Shown: piece by piece, positions 21,686 to 31,979 of the stretch | Position numbering within the stretch: position 1 is the first letter of the stretch | How the letters are laid out: every line of letters begins with the position of its first letter | DNA from: Spizellomyces sp. 'palustris' | Taxonomy: Eukaryota; Chytridiomycota; Chytridiomycetes; Spizellomycetales; Spizellomycetaceae | DNA: 64,000 nt | NCBI GenBank assembly: GCA_006535965.1 | Contig: QEAR01000030.1 | Coordinates: forward strand, 160,555 to 224,554 | Reading direction: 5' to 3' | Notes under the pieces: generated by a model | The model's database searches: none | What the model saw: the letters and a program-made list of their open reading frames with translations, nothing else | Told to the model about the DNA's origin: nothing | Position numbers and translations under genes: made by a program

Positions 21686-22080
21686 TGTGGTGGGCAAGCA
21701 AGAAGAATGTAGGAAATGGTTGCTAGATGAAAACGTTTCAGTCCGTGATATCTTTTGACACAAACACAACTTGTCCCGTTCACACCCATCAACCTACCTG
21801 TCACTGGGGATTGCGTAGGAGGCACTATGCGTGTGATTTGTTTGATAGGAAACCGTGGCGGATGGAAGCGAAATGGCGCAAATCGCAAACGACAACAAAA
21901 GGGCAAACGAGTTGAATCCGGCAGCGATTTCATCCGCCAAAAGTCACATGGGGCTGATTGACATGTGACTGAAAGATCTTATTGGGGGCTTAGCCAACGG
22001 AACGAGATGACAAAGAGCTTTGCCAACTTTAACTGCGAAACCTTCTTCGCCTTGACATTTCTTGAACTATTTTCCTGCCG
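21686..22080. other. Divergent promoter region FAA/Lon
   Basis: 395 bp between two starts. A short ORF in it (21755-21961) has no features. No TATA box was recognised. Confidence 0.4.
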
Positions 22081-25000
22081 ATGGCTCCTTCTAAAGCACC
22101 AGAAATCCCGCGGGTTCTTCCCATCATTCCGACACGCAACAGCCGTGTCCTCCTGCCCGGAATCGTGCTTCGCCTTCAAATTGGGAGGAGAGACACGACG
22201 CATTTGATGGACCAGCTATGGCTCCAATATGCCAAAAACCAAAATATCATCGTTGGCTGTGTTCCTATCAAACCCGTTGCCAAGGATGATCAATCAAGTA
22301 ATGGTACATCTACACCGACCTCCTCTGTATCCCGCTTGGGAAAACCACGTACAGTCGAGCAGGACGATGGCCGGAAACCTATAGACCAGAGCGAGCTCTT
22401 TTCGTGGGGAGTTGCTGCCCGCATTGTGGCATTTAAAAAGAATAGTCCTAATGAAGCTAGACTTTCGCGTGCTACATATGCTGTGACATTGGAAGGTTGG
22501 TTTCCTGATAAGGGTACCTCTCTTGGCCTTGTTTTGACTCTGATTTGCAGGGATTTCCCGATTCAAAATTGAAAAATTCGTGAAGACGGTTCCGTATTTC
22601 GAGGCTGCTATAAGCATCCATATGGAGATGGACATTGATAAGGAGGACGCAGAGCTGCAAGCAATCATTCTGAACCTGCGCACAAGTGGACATGGTTAGT
22701 GGGACCCTCTAAAAGAATCGGCGCAGTTGTGCTAACTTTTTGAATCAAGAACTGGCCAATGTTCTTTCTCAGCTACAGCTTCCAGCAACAGTACTCAACC
22801 AACTCCGGCAAATGCTCGATTCAACGCCACCAGGTCAGCTGGCTGACTTGTTCGCCAGTATGATCGATGTGAGCATGGAGGAAAAGCTGCAAATTTTGGA
22901 GACCATTGATGTGAAGACGCGGATTACCCGTACCTTGGAGCTGCTCACGCGACAGATACAAGTCTTAAAGATATCCCAAAAGCTACAGTCCACCGTGGAG
23001 AGTAAATTAGGGAAAAAGCAACGGGAGTTTTACCTCCGTCAGCAGGTAAATTTCCGCATTAAAGTCTTTACGCAAATAGATGTGGTAGATAGCTCAACTT
23101 TATCACTAGCTCGATGCAATCAAAAAGGAACTGGGAGAATCAGATGACCAGGAGGAGGACGACGTGGCAGACCTCACAAAACGGATCTCCGAAGCAAAAC
23201 TGCCAGAAGAAGCAACTAAAGCCGCGGAACGTGAACTTCGCCGTCTGAAGCGTATGCATCCGAGTATGGCAGAGTATCAGGTCGTCCGTACCTATCTAGA
23301 ATGGCTGTCGGAACTCCCTTGGGAGAAGCAAACTGAGGATGTGCTGGACATTGCGCGGGCCCGAAATCAATTGGATGAAGATCATTTCGGGTTGGAGAAG
23401 GTCAAGACACGTATTCTCGAGTACCTTGCCGTCCGCAAACTTAAGCAAGATCTCAAGGGGCCAATTTTGTGCTTCCTTGGGCCGCCAGGAGTCGGGAAAA
23501 CGAGTCTGGGCAAGTCTTTGGCCAATGCCCTTGGACGCAAATTCCATCGTATTTCGTTGGGGGGCGTGAGGGATGAAGCCGAGATTCGTGGACATAGGCG
23601 AACTTATATTGGTGCGCTTCCTGGACGGATCATTCAGGGCCTTCGGAGATGTGGTGTGAATAATCCCGTAATGCTGCTAGGTACGTGCTTTTTGCATCTG
23701 TTATACAGGTCCAAATTCAGGTATTCTTATGGATTCACCTTGTGGTTTGCCTTGCACAGACGAGATTGATAAGCTGGGGCATGACGCCCGTGGGGACCCT
23801 TCCTCAGCATTACTCGAAGTTTTGGATCCAGAGCAGAATTCTACTTTCACCGATCATTACCTGAACGTTCCCTTTGATCTCTCCAACGTTCTTTTCATTG
23901 CCACCGCAAACGATGCAGATACGATCCCGGGTCCGCTTTTAGATCGTATGGTGAGAAGACTGCAAATGGACAATGTGATTATTTGGCACAAGAAACTGAC
24001 ATAACTTGGAATGCTACATAGGAAGTCATACGCATTCCTGGATACACATTTGATGAGAAACTCCACATTGCAAAACGGCATCTTCTCCCAAAGCAAATCA
24101 AAGCTCACGGTATTGAACCTGACGAAATTCGGATTGAGGACGATGTTCTCATGAAGATTGCCACCGGATACACCCGTGAAGCTGGTGTGCGTAGCTTGGA
24201 GCGGGAAATTGGAGCGGTTTGCCGAGCGATGGCCGTGGAGTATGCGGATGCAAAGGAAAAAACTACCCCTGATGCGTTCAATGGGAAAGTGACACCAGAA
24301 AAGCTGGAAAAAATTCTTGGACCCGAGAGATTTGATGATGAAGTTGCGGAACGGGCCTCGATACCGGGTGTTGTGACTGGATTGGCTTGGACAGCCAGTG
24401 GGTCGGGTGGATTGTTATTTATTGAGGCGACGCAGATGGCTGGGAAGGGGGTGCTTCATCTGACGGGTAGGTTCCTTTCCATTTGTGACTTGCTCATAAT
24501 GTAGGACAGGCATATTGATGTTGTCTTGTCTCTGAACGACAGGCAAACTGGGCGACGTGATCAAGGAATCCGCTCAATTGGGCCTGACTTGGGTCCGCGC
24601 AAACGCCACCCGCCTAGGTCTCGCCAAAGTCTCAACCTCGAATGTCCTTGAAGGTCTCGATGTCCACATCCATCTCCCCGCCGGTGCGATCCCCAAAGAT
24701 GGTCCCAGCGCGGGTGTCACTATCGTTACTGCCCTCGTCTCCCTCTTTTCCCAAAAACCTGTTCGTGACCATACGGCAATGACAGGCGAAATAACATTGA
24801 GGGGCCAAGTGCTCCCCGTCGGTGGCATCAAGGAAAAAGTCCTTGCAGCTCATCGTGGTGGCATTCGACGGGTCATTATGCCCTTTCGAAATGCCAATGA
24901 TTTGCGAGAGGTCCCCGCGAATGTGAGAAAGGATATCGAGTTTGTGTTTGCCAAGACTGTTGAGGAGGTGCTTGCTGCTGCTTTTGAGGATGGGTGGAAA

Positions 25001-25081
25001 GGCACGGACAAGAATTTAGGCGCGCCTGCGTCTGAAGATGGGACGTTTGGGCAGCAGGTCTATGTTAAGGCCAGATTGTAG
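22081..25081 (+). CDS. PLN1: Lon protease, peroxisomal type
   Basis: Starts [20 protein letters not shown] and has the full Lon order: the N-terminal LON substrate domain ([11 protein letters not shown]), the helical region with [16 protein letters not shown] across an intron, AAA+ motifs GPPGVGKT (Walker A) and VMLLDEIDK (Walker B, joined across an intron), sensor residues ([20 protein letters not shown]), and the protease domain with Ser in PKDGPSAG and Lys in [14 protein letters not shown]. About 900 residues. There is no mitochondrial presequence, and the protein ends KARL; the last three residues ARL fit a type-1 peroxisomal signal, as in peroxisomal Lon2/Pln. Introns are seen near 22.5, 22.7, 23.05, 23.7, 24.0 and 24.5 kb. 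It degrades damaged or misfolded matrix proteins using ATP. Confidence 0.93.
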
Positions 25082-25933
25082 AGCAGATGTAGAATAGTTG
25101 GCGTATATTTTTTTTGTGTGAACTTTTTGCTTGTATTTTGTTACTCTCATTTTTGTTCTATGGTGCGAAAGTTTATTTGGAATACCCTTGCTTTCTGTGG
25201 AAAAAGTGCGATCATGCTTGTCCGCTATTCGAGACCTCAGTAAAAACATTTGGCCACTGCCACCATCTTTGTTCAAAAAGTGGTGCGCGTCCGGCACCTT
25301 TCCATCTGCAAGTCCAAGTACCCTTCTATCTGAGAGCATGCCATCCCACACCATCAACCAAGCGTACATTTGACGCAGGACTGGCGGTGCATATCCCGTC
25401 GATATATTCATTGGTAAAGGATGAGATATATATATTGGGAAGTGGGTAATAGTGTAGATCCAGTTGACAGGCTACGAACAGTATTTTCAATGAGTGGGCG
25501 TATAATAACCTCTAACTGGTATCAGTGGTCCTGAGCTCCCATGAAACGTACAAGATATCAAAACAGTTTGGAACATGCAGCGCTACTCAGCAACTCTTTG
25601 GTGACGGGATTCAACAACACAATGTTGACCTTTGTTTTAAACGTGTTGATTCGGGAGACCTGCCAATCAATGTCCAGACAATGGCTGGTAGCGATGAAAG
25701 ATCACATCTCCAATGTGCCTTCACACGGCTCTCGTTGCATTAACATAACCGACCGACCTATCAGGTCTGACGCCTACTGTTTTCTGAGCTCAACACCACA
25801 AATGTTTGCCATGCTCTACCACTCTGATTCCACATTCAAGATGTTGTTCATTGCGATCATGTCTTAATTTGATTGTTATGTTTGATAACTTGGAAGGATT
25901 CTTTTATTTATTGGTCATGAAGAACTCGTTTGA
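25082..25933. other. Gene-free spacer downstream of Lon
   Basis: About 850 bp. ORFs at 25525-25743 and 25541-25867 show no known motif. TGTATATTTTTTTT around 25100 belongs to the Lon 3' UTR. Confidence 0.45.
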
Positions 25934-26022
25934 AATAGGCATTTTATTATATCAAGTCACAAGAACTACTACCGTACAATAGGCACTTTATTAAACCAAG
26001 ATCACAAAGACTTCTACCGTAC
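25934..26022. repeat. 44-bp tandem duplication carrying minus-strand poly(A) signals
   Basis: Two copies (25934-25977 and 25978-26022) share the frame AATAGGC...TTTATTA...CACAA...CT.CTACCGTAC. Read on the minus strand, each has an AATAAA (25943-25948 and 25987-25992). They would form the 3' end of the compact unit described at 26132-26544. Confidence 0.8.
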
Positions 26023-26132
26023 CCAATCAACAAAAGCCACCACAGACAGCTGCAAAACAAAAGATTCCACTCTGCATTTACCCGGGCTTGTGACCGGCAA
26101 CCACAAGTGCAAGCACTTATGGCAGGCTGCAT
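25947..26132 (-). CDS. Possible small Cys-containing peptide of the compact minus-strand unit
   Basis: The first ATG downstream of the minus-strand TATA box at 26537-26544 is at 26130-26132. It opens a 61-codon frame starting MQPAISACTCGCRSQAR, with the Cys cluster CTCGC and later FCSC. A possible 32-nt intron (GTAAATGCAG...TTTTGCAG) after SQAR would shorten it to 28 residues. Signals on both sides suggest transcription, but a non-coding product is equally possible. The Cys cluster has a distant look of a metal-binding peptide; that is speculation. Confidence 0.3.
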   Translation of the reverse strand: MQPAISACTCGCRSQARVNAEWNLLFCSCLWWLLLIGYGRSLCDLGLIKCLLYGSSSCDLI

Positions 26133-26138
26133 TTAAAT

Positions 26139-26377
26139 CTAGGAAAAGTGAGCCAAGACGGAAAAGAAAACAACCTACGCACCGCCGCACCGAGGGGGAT
26201 CTAGGAAAAGTAAGCCAAAACGGAAAAGAAAACAACCTACGCACCGCCGCACCGAGGGGGATCTAGGAAAAGTGAGCCAAAACGGAAAAGAAAACAACCT
26301 ACGCACCGCCGCACCGAGGGATCTAAGGAAAAAAGAAAGAAAAGGTGAGCCAAGACGGAACAGCACAAGCTACCTAC
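26139..26377 (-). repeat. 62-bp tandem repeat reading as mini-exon plus mini-intron
   Basis: Three near-identical units (26139-26200, 26201-26262, 26263-26322) and a diverged fourth piece (26323-26377). On the minus strand each unit is a 20-22 nt block ATCC(CC)CTCGGTGCGGCGGTGC followed by 40 nt that begins GTAGGT, contains CTCAC or CTTAC, and ends TTTTCCTAG. The upstream piece likewise begins GTAGGT and ends TTTTTTCCTTAG over 55 nt. 62 is not a multiple of 3, so this is not a coding repeat in a single frame. Confidence 0.85.
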
Positions 26378-26536
26378 AGCCCGCGCCCGCGCCGACCGAA
26401 GGAGGAGGAGGAACGAACGAATGAAGAGGATCGAAGGAAACCAAAAAGAAGACAAGAAGGATATACACGAAATAATAAAGAGAAAATGAAGAGAAACGAG
26501 TAAAGAGCGAGTGGGGGGGATGCGAGCGAGGGTGCC

Positions 26537-26544
26537 TTTTTATA
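26537..26544 (-). promoter_or_regulatory. TATA box of the compact minus-strand unit
   Basis: TATAAAAA on the minus strand, followed by a long CT-rich stretch (about 26395-26520) typical of leaders of strongly expressed fungal genes. No ATG occurs on the minus strand between here and 26132. Confidence 0.6.
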
Positions 26545-28318
26545 GACTTTCCGATGCCCTCCATCTCGCGCAGCACGCCCCCATCGATCTACAAAAAAAG
26601 GAGAGCGCGTTACTATCCTGATGGCGTTCTGGGGCTGGTAATCTGGCATCCGCGGAGAAAAAAAACAAAACGCGCGCGTCAACGTGGTCAAGTATACTCG
26701 TCATCATGAAAGGGGTAAACCTGGGCGTTCACATCCACGCATATGATTGCAATTGCAGCGTTCATTCATGCACCAGCTGCATGATCCATTACTTTCTGGA
26801 TCTGCTGCAAGTCCACTCAACAACGCAAGTTGCCGACAATCCCCGTCCGATTCATGCGCAAAACGATTACTCGAGTATCCATCTCCAAAAATGAATAACA
26901 AGCACGGCAGCTCTTCAGCCCGTAAAAGTAGATGGACATGCAACCTGCTGTAGGCCTGGGCGGAAGGGCTCAAAAGGAGAAGAAGGAAGGAGACGAAGGC
27001 GAGACGTCAACTTTTCGCGAGGCTTAGTTACGCGTGCATTAGTGGCACAGTTTCCGTAGAGGTGTTCCACCTCCCATGGAAGCACGCTGTTTATTTCTCC
27101 TTTTGTATTTTTCAACCTGGCATTTTGGATATTTGAATATGGAAATTCAACCGTCCGCTTTAGCAAGACTTTTGTTATAATTTAGGGTGTAATGGTTCTA
27201 TGCCGTGCTGGACATAAGCAAGTAATAGCACGACGGTGGTGGTTGAGCTGGCATCCTCCCCCCGCCCTGCAGCTGCGTTTTTGGCACACTCCAATGGGCG
27301 TCCAGAGTTCAGGCAAATCGGATAAGAAACTTGGAAAGGCCTTGTGTTCCTAGTGTCTGTCCTGTGTGACGATAGCATACGCGATACCCGCGTGCGTCAT
27401 CGCCTTTGTATCCCCCTTTGGCCATTCTTCTTGATATGGAAGATTCACGGACCTGAATGTGCATGTGATGGAATATCATAGAAGAAGGGCGCTGATTTGT
27501 CACCAGAAACTATGTCCAGTTCTTGTCCAGTGGAAACGCTCGAAATGTGTTGAAGGCATAAAGTTGCCAAGCGCATTGTCAAGTTTACATTGCCTGCCAG
27601 ACGCTGCCCAGACGCTGCCTGCTTGGGCTGCTGCATGACGTTCATCGACCAATTGGACTTTTCCCTTGTACGCATTCATGATGATGACAGCAGGAGAGGA
27701 CCTGTAGATGGAACGCGCACGCGGTCGAAATGCCACCCATCGTGTCCCGTGTTATCCCGATGGCAAGGGACAAATTGGGCGCACCTTCAAAGGATCCTTC
27801 TCCTTGCAGCGAAATAAGTACGGTTAATTAGGTCAGACAACGACGACCTTCTTTGGATGGACCTGTAGAGAATATGTTCGAATGCGTTGCGCCAAAAGTG
27901 CATGTGCAATGCATTGAAAGTAATGACAAGAGCTCTTCTCGAGTCTCGCTGTAAGGAATAGAATTAAGTACATCCGCATCCAAACAGCATGAAATGCTCC
28001 TTTGAGCAAAAGACCACCCGTGCCCTGCGCATTATTGGTTCTGAAATTCTGCACATCCTGGTCCGATTTGCCAGCATGAGTTCCCAGCAAAAGTCCAAAT
28101 GCAGCGCATAGACGTTCTTACGCAGCGCTACTTTGAACAAGCAGGCAGCACACTGCTTGCCTTCAAGAGACGACTGTACTCTACATCCAATCCATTTATT
28201 TCTAGACGAACGCGGTCATGCTCTCATGCGTTGGGGAAACGTCGGAACCGCGTCAATCTGCCAAAATCAAGCAATTTCTGGGAAAGAATCCTAACCCTAA
28301 CCTCATCCCCGCTTTGCG
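26545..28318. other. Gene-poor region
   Basis: About 1.8 kb. Several short ORFs on both strands lack motifs. Minus-strand tracts around 27450-27736 (KVQLVDERHAAAQAGSVW and neighbours) have protein-like composition but stops in between, so they may be old coding remnants. The motif CCTAACCCTAACC at about 28289-28301 resembles two telomere repeats but is too short to be meaningful. Confidence 0.4.
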
Positions 28319-28503
28319 TTTAGCCCAACACCCTCAATTCCCATCGAAACCCAATTCTTTACTGTCGACACTCTGAATGTTGTCTTGGACACCATCAAAC
28401 AGGCAGAGGATGCTAAATATGGCAAGGAAATCATTCTGAGGCTGTATGAACTGATTGTGAACGAACGGCCACTGTTGGGTGCTTGGACAACTTCAGCGCC
28501 TTA
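28319..28503 (+). pseudogene. Relic of the C-terminus of a GH38 alpha-mannosidase
   Basis: The plus frame reads FSPTPSIPIETQFFTVDT, LNVVLDTIKQAEDAKYGK, EIILRLYELIVNERPLL and ends at a TAA. The order F-x-VDTxNVVLDTxKxAED, then xIILRLYE, matches the C-terminal region of alpha-mannosidases of family GH38 (Ams1-type). After RLYE the family normally continues with a beta-rich end; here it is unlike that and stops early. No other part of the roughly 1000-residue enzyme is seen upstream, so this is a fragment. An AG directly before CCCAACACC could be an old splice site. Confidence 0.55.
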
Positions 28504-28825
28504 AAAATTCAACAAAAACAAGCTTGTTTTCCCGCACATGTCCTGATACGAATGGGAGTTGAAAAGCGGTGAAAATCCCACTGGTTATTGTCATGAGCGA
28601 GATTCAAACTCGGAATCGCCGACAAAGAAAAAAGATGGAGGAAACACCGAGAAAAGGAGCGTGGGAACTTTTGGGGAAGGGCGTGGGAAAAATGTGACGC
28701 GCAACGCTCATGATCGGGTTTGGCTTAGCTAAGTGCTGTGCCACACACGTGTCAGACACAGTCTGTGGTCTCCTTGTCCGGACACTGGGTTTCTCACTAA
28801 TAGTTTTTCGTAGTGGCATCACGCA
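28504..28825. other. Spacer before the histone chaperone gene
   Basis: 320 bp with the promoter of the NASP-like gene. No TATA box was recognised. Confidence 0.4.
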
Positions 28826-30314
28826 ATGACCTCTGAAGAACCTTTGACAACCACTCAAGAACCGGCTACCAACAGTTCCACCAAGACAATTCCCGTTGAG
28901 GCAGAAACGATGGATGCACAAGAGCCTGAGGTAGCGGGTAGCTCGTTCGAGGATTTCGAGGACGAACAAGAGGACTTGCCTTCTATCGAGGAAGCTATTC
29001 TCATGTTGGAGACGGGGGAGAAATTCATCATAGAGAAGCAGTATGAGTATGCTGCTGAGGAGCTGAGTAGAGCCGTGTCTGCTCTGTAAGTACCTTTTTG
29101 GAATGTTTCAATGGTTAATATCTCACAAGGCTGGCACACTCAGGTCTGCACACTACGGAGACGGTGCACCGGAATGCGCCGACGCTCTTTATCTCTACGG
29201 TAGGGCTCTGTATTTCTTGGCTGTTGAAAAGAGCTCCGTATTTGGAAAGTCTGGAGTCGAAGACAAAGTTCAAGATCCGGATGAAATGGCAGCTGCGGGT
29301 ATTTCCATCATTATCTGCCTAGAAGTATTGTCGTTATTTACCCTTGCAAATCCTTAGCATTGAAAGAGCTCGCCGAAAAAGCCTCCCGGTTTATCTTTGA
29401 AGGTGACGGAGCAGAGAACGTCGAGCAGGTCCCAGCACAAGAAGCCGATGAAGACGCGGAGGACATGGAGATTGCATATGAAGCTCTCACGGTGGCAGCA
29501 ACCGCATACCAGAACGTGGACTCGGAAGCGAGCAATCGCAGATTAGCTGATGTTTATTTATTGATTGGTCACTATCACCTTGAAGGAGGTACATAAAAAT
29601 CCGTATTTGTCGAACATTTTCATTACTTTATCTGACTACTACACAAACACACAGACCGCCCCAGGGAAGCTCTGGAAGAGTACAAGAAAACCCTCGAAAT
29701 CCGAGAAAAATATCCGGAAATAGGTCATCGCGAGCTAGCTGAAGCGCGATACTATGTTGCTCTCACATTGGAGGGGACAGGACAATACCCTCAAGCCCTG
29801 GATGAAGTCAAGCGGGCCATGACGGATATGAGCAAACGCCTTGAGGAACTCAAAGCCATCAAAGCTGAGGATCAGAGTAGTAAGGGCAAGGCACCTGCAA
29901 CAACTCCTCACGTAGATCCCAGTGAAGAGATCAAAGAGCTGACAGAGATGATAACGGATCTGGAAGCAAAGGTGGGTTATGTGTAAGATGACCGAGATAT
30001 ATTTGCAGTTGCTGATGGCGTCATGCTTGGATTAGGTCGAGGAACTCAATACAAAGATGAGCGCGGTACACAAGGTGGTAGAAGAAGCCACTGAATTCAT
30101 TCCTACCCCGGAGCTAAAGAAGGAGGACGGCCCCGTCACAGATATATCTAGCCTTGTCAAAAAGCGAAAAGCACCAGAGGCGACGACGGAGAATGGAGAT
30201 TCTAAAAAAAATAAGCTAAACGCTGCTGAAGCAAAACAGGAAACAGAATCCCTAGACAGTAAAGCTGCGGGTGAGACAAAGGTGGAAGAGGCTGCTAAAG
30301 ATGAAGGGGCGTAG
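28826..30314 (+). CDS. NASP/Sim3/Hif1-type histone chaperone with SHNi-TPR
   Basis: Several exons starting MTSEEPLTTTQEPATN. Residues about 45-90 form the first TPR-like pair (AILMLETGEKFIIEKQYEYA), continued after an intron by SAHYGDGAPECADALYLYGR. An acidic insert (QEADEDAEDMEIAYEAL) interrupts the TPR array, as in NASP and Hif1. The SHNi-TPR region is seen in RPREALEEYKKTLEIREKYP and HRELAEARYYVALTLEGTGQ. A coiled coil (EIKELTEMITDLEAKVEEL) and a Lys-rich tail with KKRKAPE (likely nuclear signal) follow, ending AAKDEGA. The family carries histones H3-H4 and H1 to chromatin. Introns are at about 29087-29142, 29300-29357, 29590-29655 and 29972-30035. Confidence 0.88.
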
Positions 30315-30473
30315 GAATCTGTATATTTTTATACATCACTGTGGGCTGTTTGCATGGATGACAATTGGGCAGCGTGAATGTCAATAGGTCGCCAATATGA
30401 ACGACAATTCCCTGATATATTGTTTACCGAAACGCCGAAACCAAAAAATACATCAAATACACTAACATCATGA

Positions 30474-31979
30474 TCAATAAATCGCCATCCGCCTATCCGT
30501 AAAAGAGGAATTCCTACTCAACCTCGGAGTTGACATGCCCGATGCGGGTTCAGCTGCTTCCGCCACCCTTCCAAACCTCCCTACAGCCATCTTCCCCTTC
30601 TCAATTGCACATGTCGATAACCTCTCACTGGCAGCCACATAAGCCGACACGCTTGCCGAAACCTTTATATCCTCATCTTCCGATTCACTCACATTGACCA
30701 CTCTAAATGTCGACACCCCCACCGACGAAGATGCACACGAAGACGCAGAGGAAATATCCTGATCAGCCGCCACAACATATCGGAAAATATTGACAACCGC
30801 CCCATGCACGACTTTTGTGACATCCCACGCGAAAAATGCCATGGCCCATATCCCAACAAGCGCAAACACGATACACCACCACATCAACGCAATGTACACC
30901 CCCAAAGGTCCCAAAATCGGGATCCGGGTGGCAAGAGAATGCAACATTCGGAATGCAAGTGGAGCCATGATCGCGCAAATATAGGCCAACGTTATTGCTG
31001 CCAGTAATGCCCCAAATTCGCGGGAGGCGGGGTGTGCTCGGCACTTGACCAAAAAGTTTGCTATAGCTGTGCGTTTTGAGCGGAAAATTGTGCCGCCTGC
31101 TACCGAGGTTGCTAGGGTTATGATCAGCGCAGGGTAAAAGCCTAGTCGTAAGCGGAGTGTACGAGTCCACGAAGAAAAGAACGGTAAATGGTGCAAGAGA
31201 ATAAATGTGAGGGTGGAGAAGAGAAAGAGGTGAATGTGAGACGTGGGTGCTTGGGGTGGAGGGCGGTAAAAGTGTTTGGGAGTGGGAGTGGGGCTACGGG
31301 ATGGGGTATAGCTGTCGTCCCGCGTGAAATGGTGAAACACGGTACTTTGCTTTGCGTCTCGACCGGGGTTGGGGTAGTCGGATACTCCGGGTTGGTTGTG
31401 AAGATTCGCATTCGGTTCAAAATCCGTCTCGCTCTCTGTTTGATTCAAGTCGGTGTACATGCCCTGTTTCTCCAGTAGATCATCTGCGTTTTTAACATGC
31501 TCATCGGATCCCAACGGCAAATTCGACGACATCTCATCTAGCGGTGGTACCACACCCAACCCAACATGCTTTGCATCCCTATCCTCATACCGCCCATCCA
31601 ACATCTCTCTTTGTGATCGGTGATCAACCCACTCATCCTGATCCCGCGAACCCAACCTAGATCGAACACCTCGCGGCAAACTAACTGACCGCCCATGATG
31701 CTGCCCATGATGTATATTACTACCGTACATGTTTGGAGGTGGCGATACAGACGCAGACCGTGCACCAACTGGTAGCGGCGGTGTTGCACACGAATGCAGA
31801 TATGGTGACGTTGGCGTCGCTGAGGGTTGTGTGGGTATCATTTCCACACCGGACCCGGACGATGCCGAGGACCCTGGGCGTGCGGGCGGTGGATAAGGTT
31901 GGTAGGCGTTGTAGGGTGAGTAACGCCCTGAGGATGGTGCGTAAGGCGAGTAGTATGGCGAGTACGAGTAGGACGACAT
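30474..31979 (-). CDS. Multi-pass membrane protein with Tyr/Pro-rich N-terminus, function unknown
   Basis: One uninterrupted frame of 501 residues. Residues 1-60 are rich in Tyr, Ser and Pro (MSSYSYSPYYSPYAPSSGRY), and residues 60-245 are polar and probably disordered. Four hydrophobic segments follow: IHLFLFSTLTFILLHHLPFF, FYPALIITLATSVAGGTIF, LLAAITLAYICAIMAPLAF and VYIALMWWCIVFALVGIWAM. After them come an amphipathic stretch (AWDVTKVVHGAVVNIFRYVV) and a Ser-rich C-terminus. I do not recognise the family. Lack of introns is unusual beside its neighbours but may reflect the low-complexity content. Convergent with the NASP-like gene, with 159 bp between. Confidence 0.7.
   Translation of the reverse strand: MSSYSYSPYYSPYAPSSGRYSPYNAYQPYPPPARPGSSASSGSGVEMIPTQPSATPTSPYLHSCATPPLPVGARSASVSPPPNMYGSNIHHGQHHGRSVSLPRGVRSRLGSRDQDEWVDHRSQREMLDGRYEDRDAKHVGLGVVPPLDEMSSNLPLGSDEHVKNADDLLEKQGMYTDLNQTESETDFEPNANLHNQPGVSDYPNPGRDAKQSTVFHHFTRDDSYTPSRSPTPTPKHFYRPPPQAPTSHIHLFLFSTLTFILLHHLPFFSSWTRTLRLRLGFYPALIITLATSVAGGTIFRSKRTAIANFLVKCRAHPASREFGALLAAITLAYICAIMAPLAFRMLHSLATRIPILGPLGVYIALMWWCIVFALVGIWAMAFFAWDVTKVVHGAVVNIFRYVVAADQDISSASSCASSSVGVSTFRVVNVSESEDEDIKVSASVSAYVAASERLSTCAIEKGKMAVGRFGRVAEAAEPASGMSTPRLSRNSSFTDRRMAIY

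Noticed and set aside
28289-28301. CCTAACCCTAACC, telomere-like
   Set aside because: Only two units, so it is expected by chance and no array is present.
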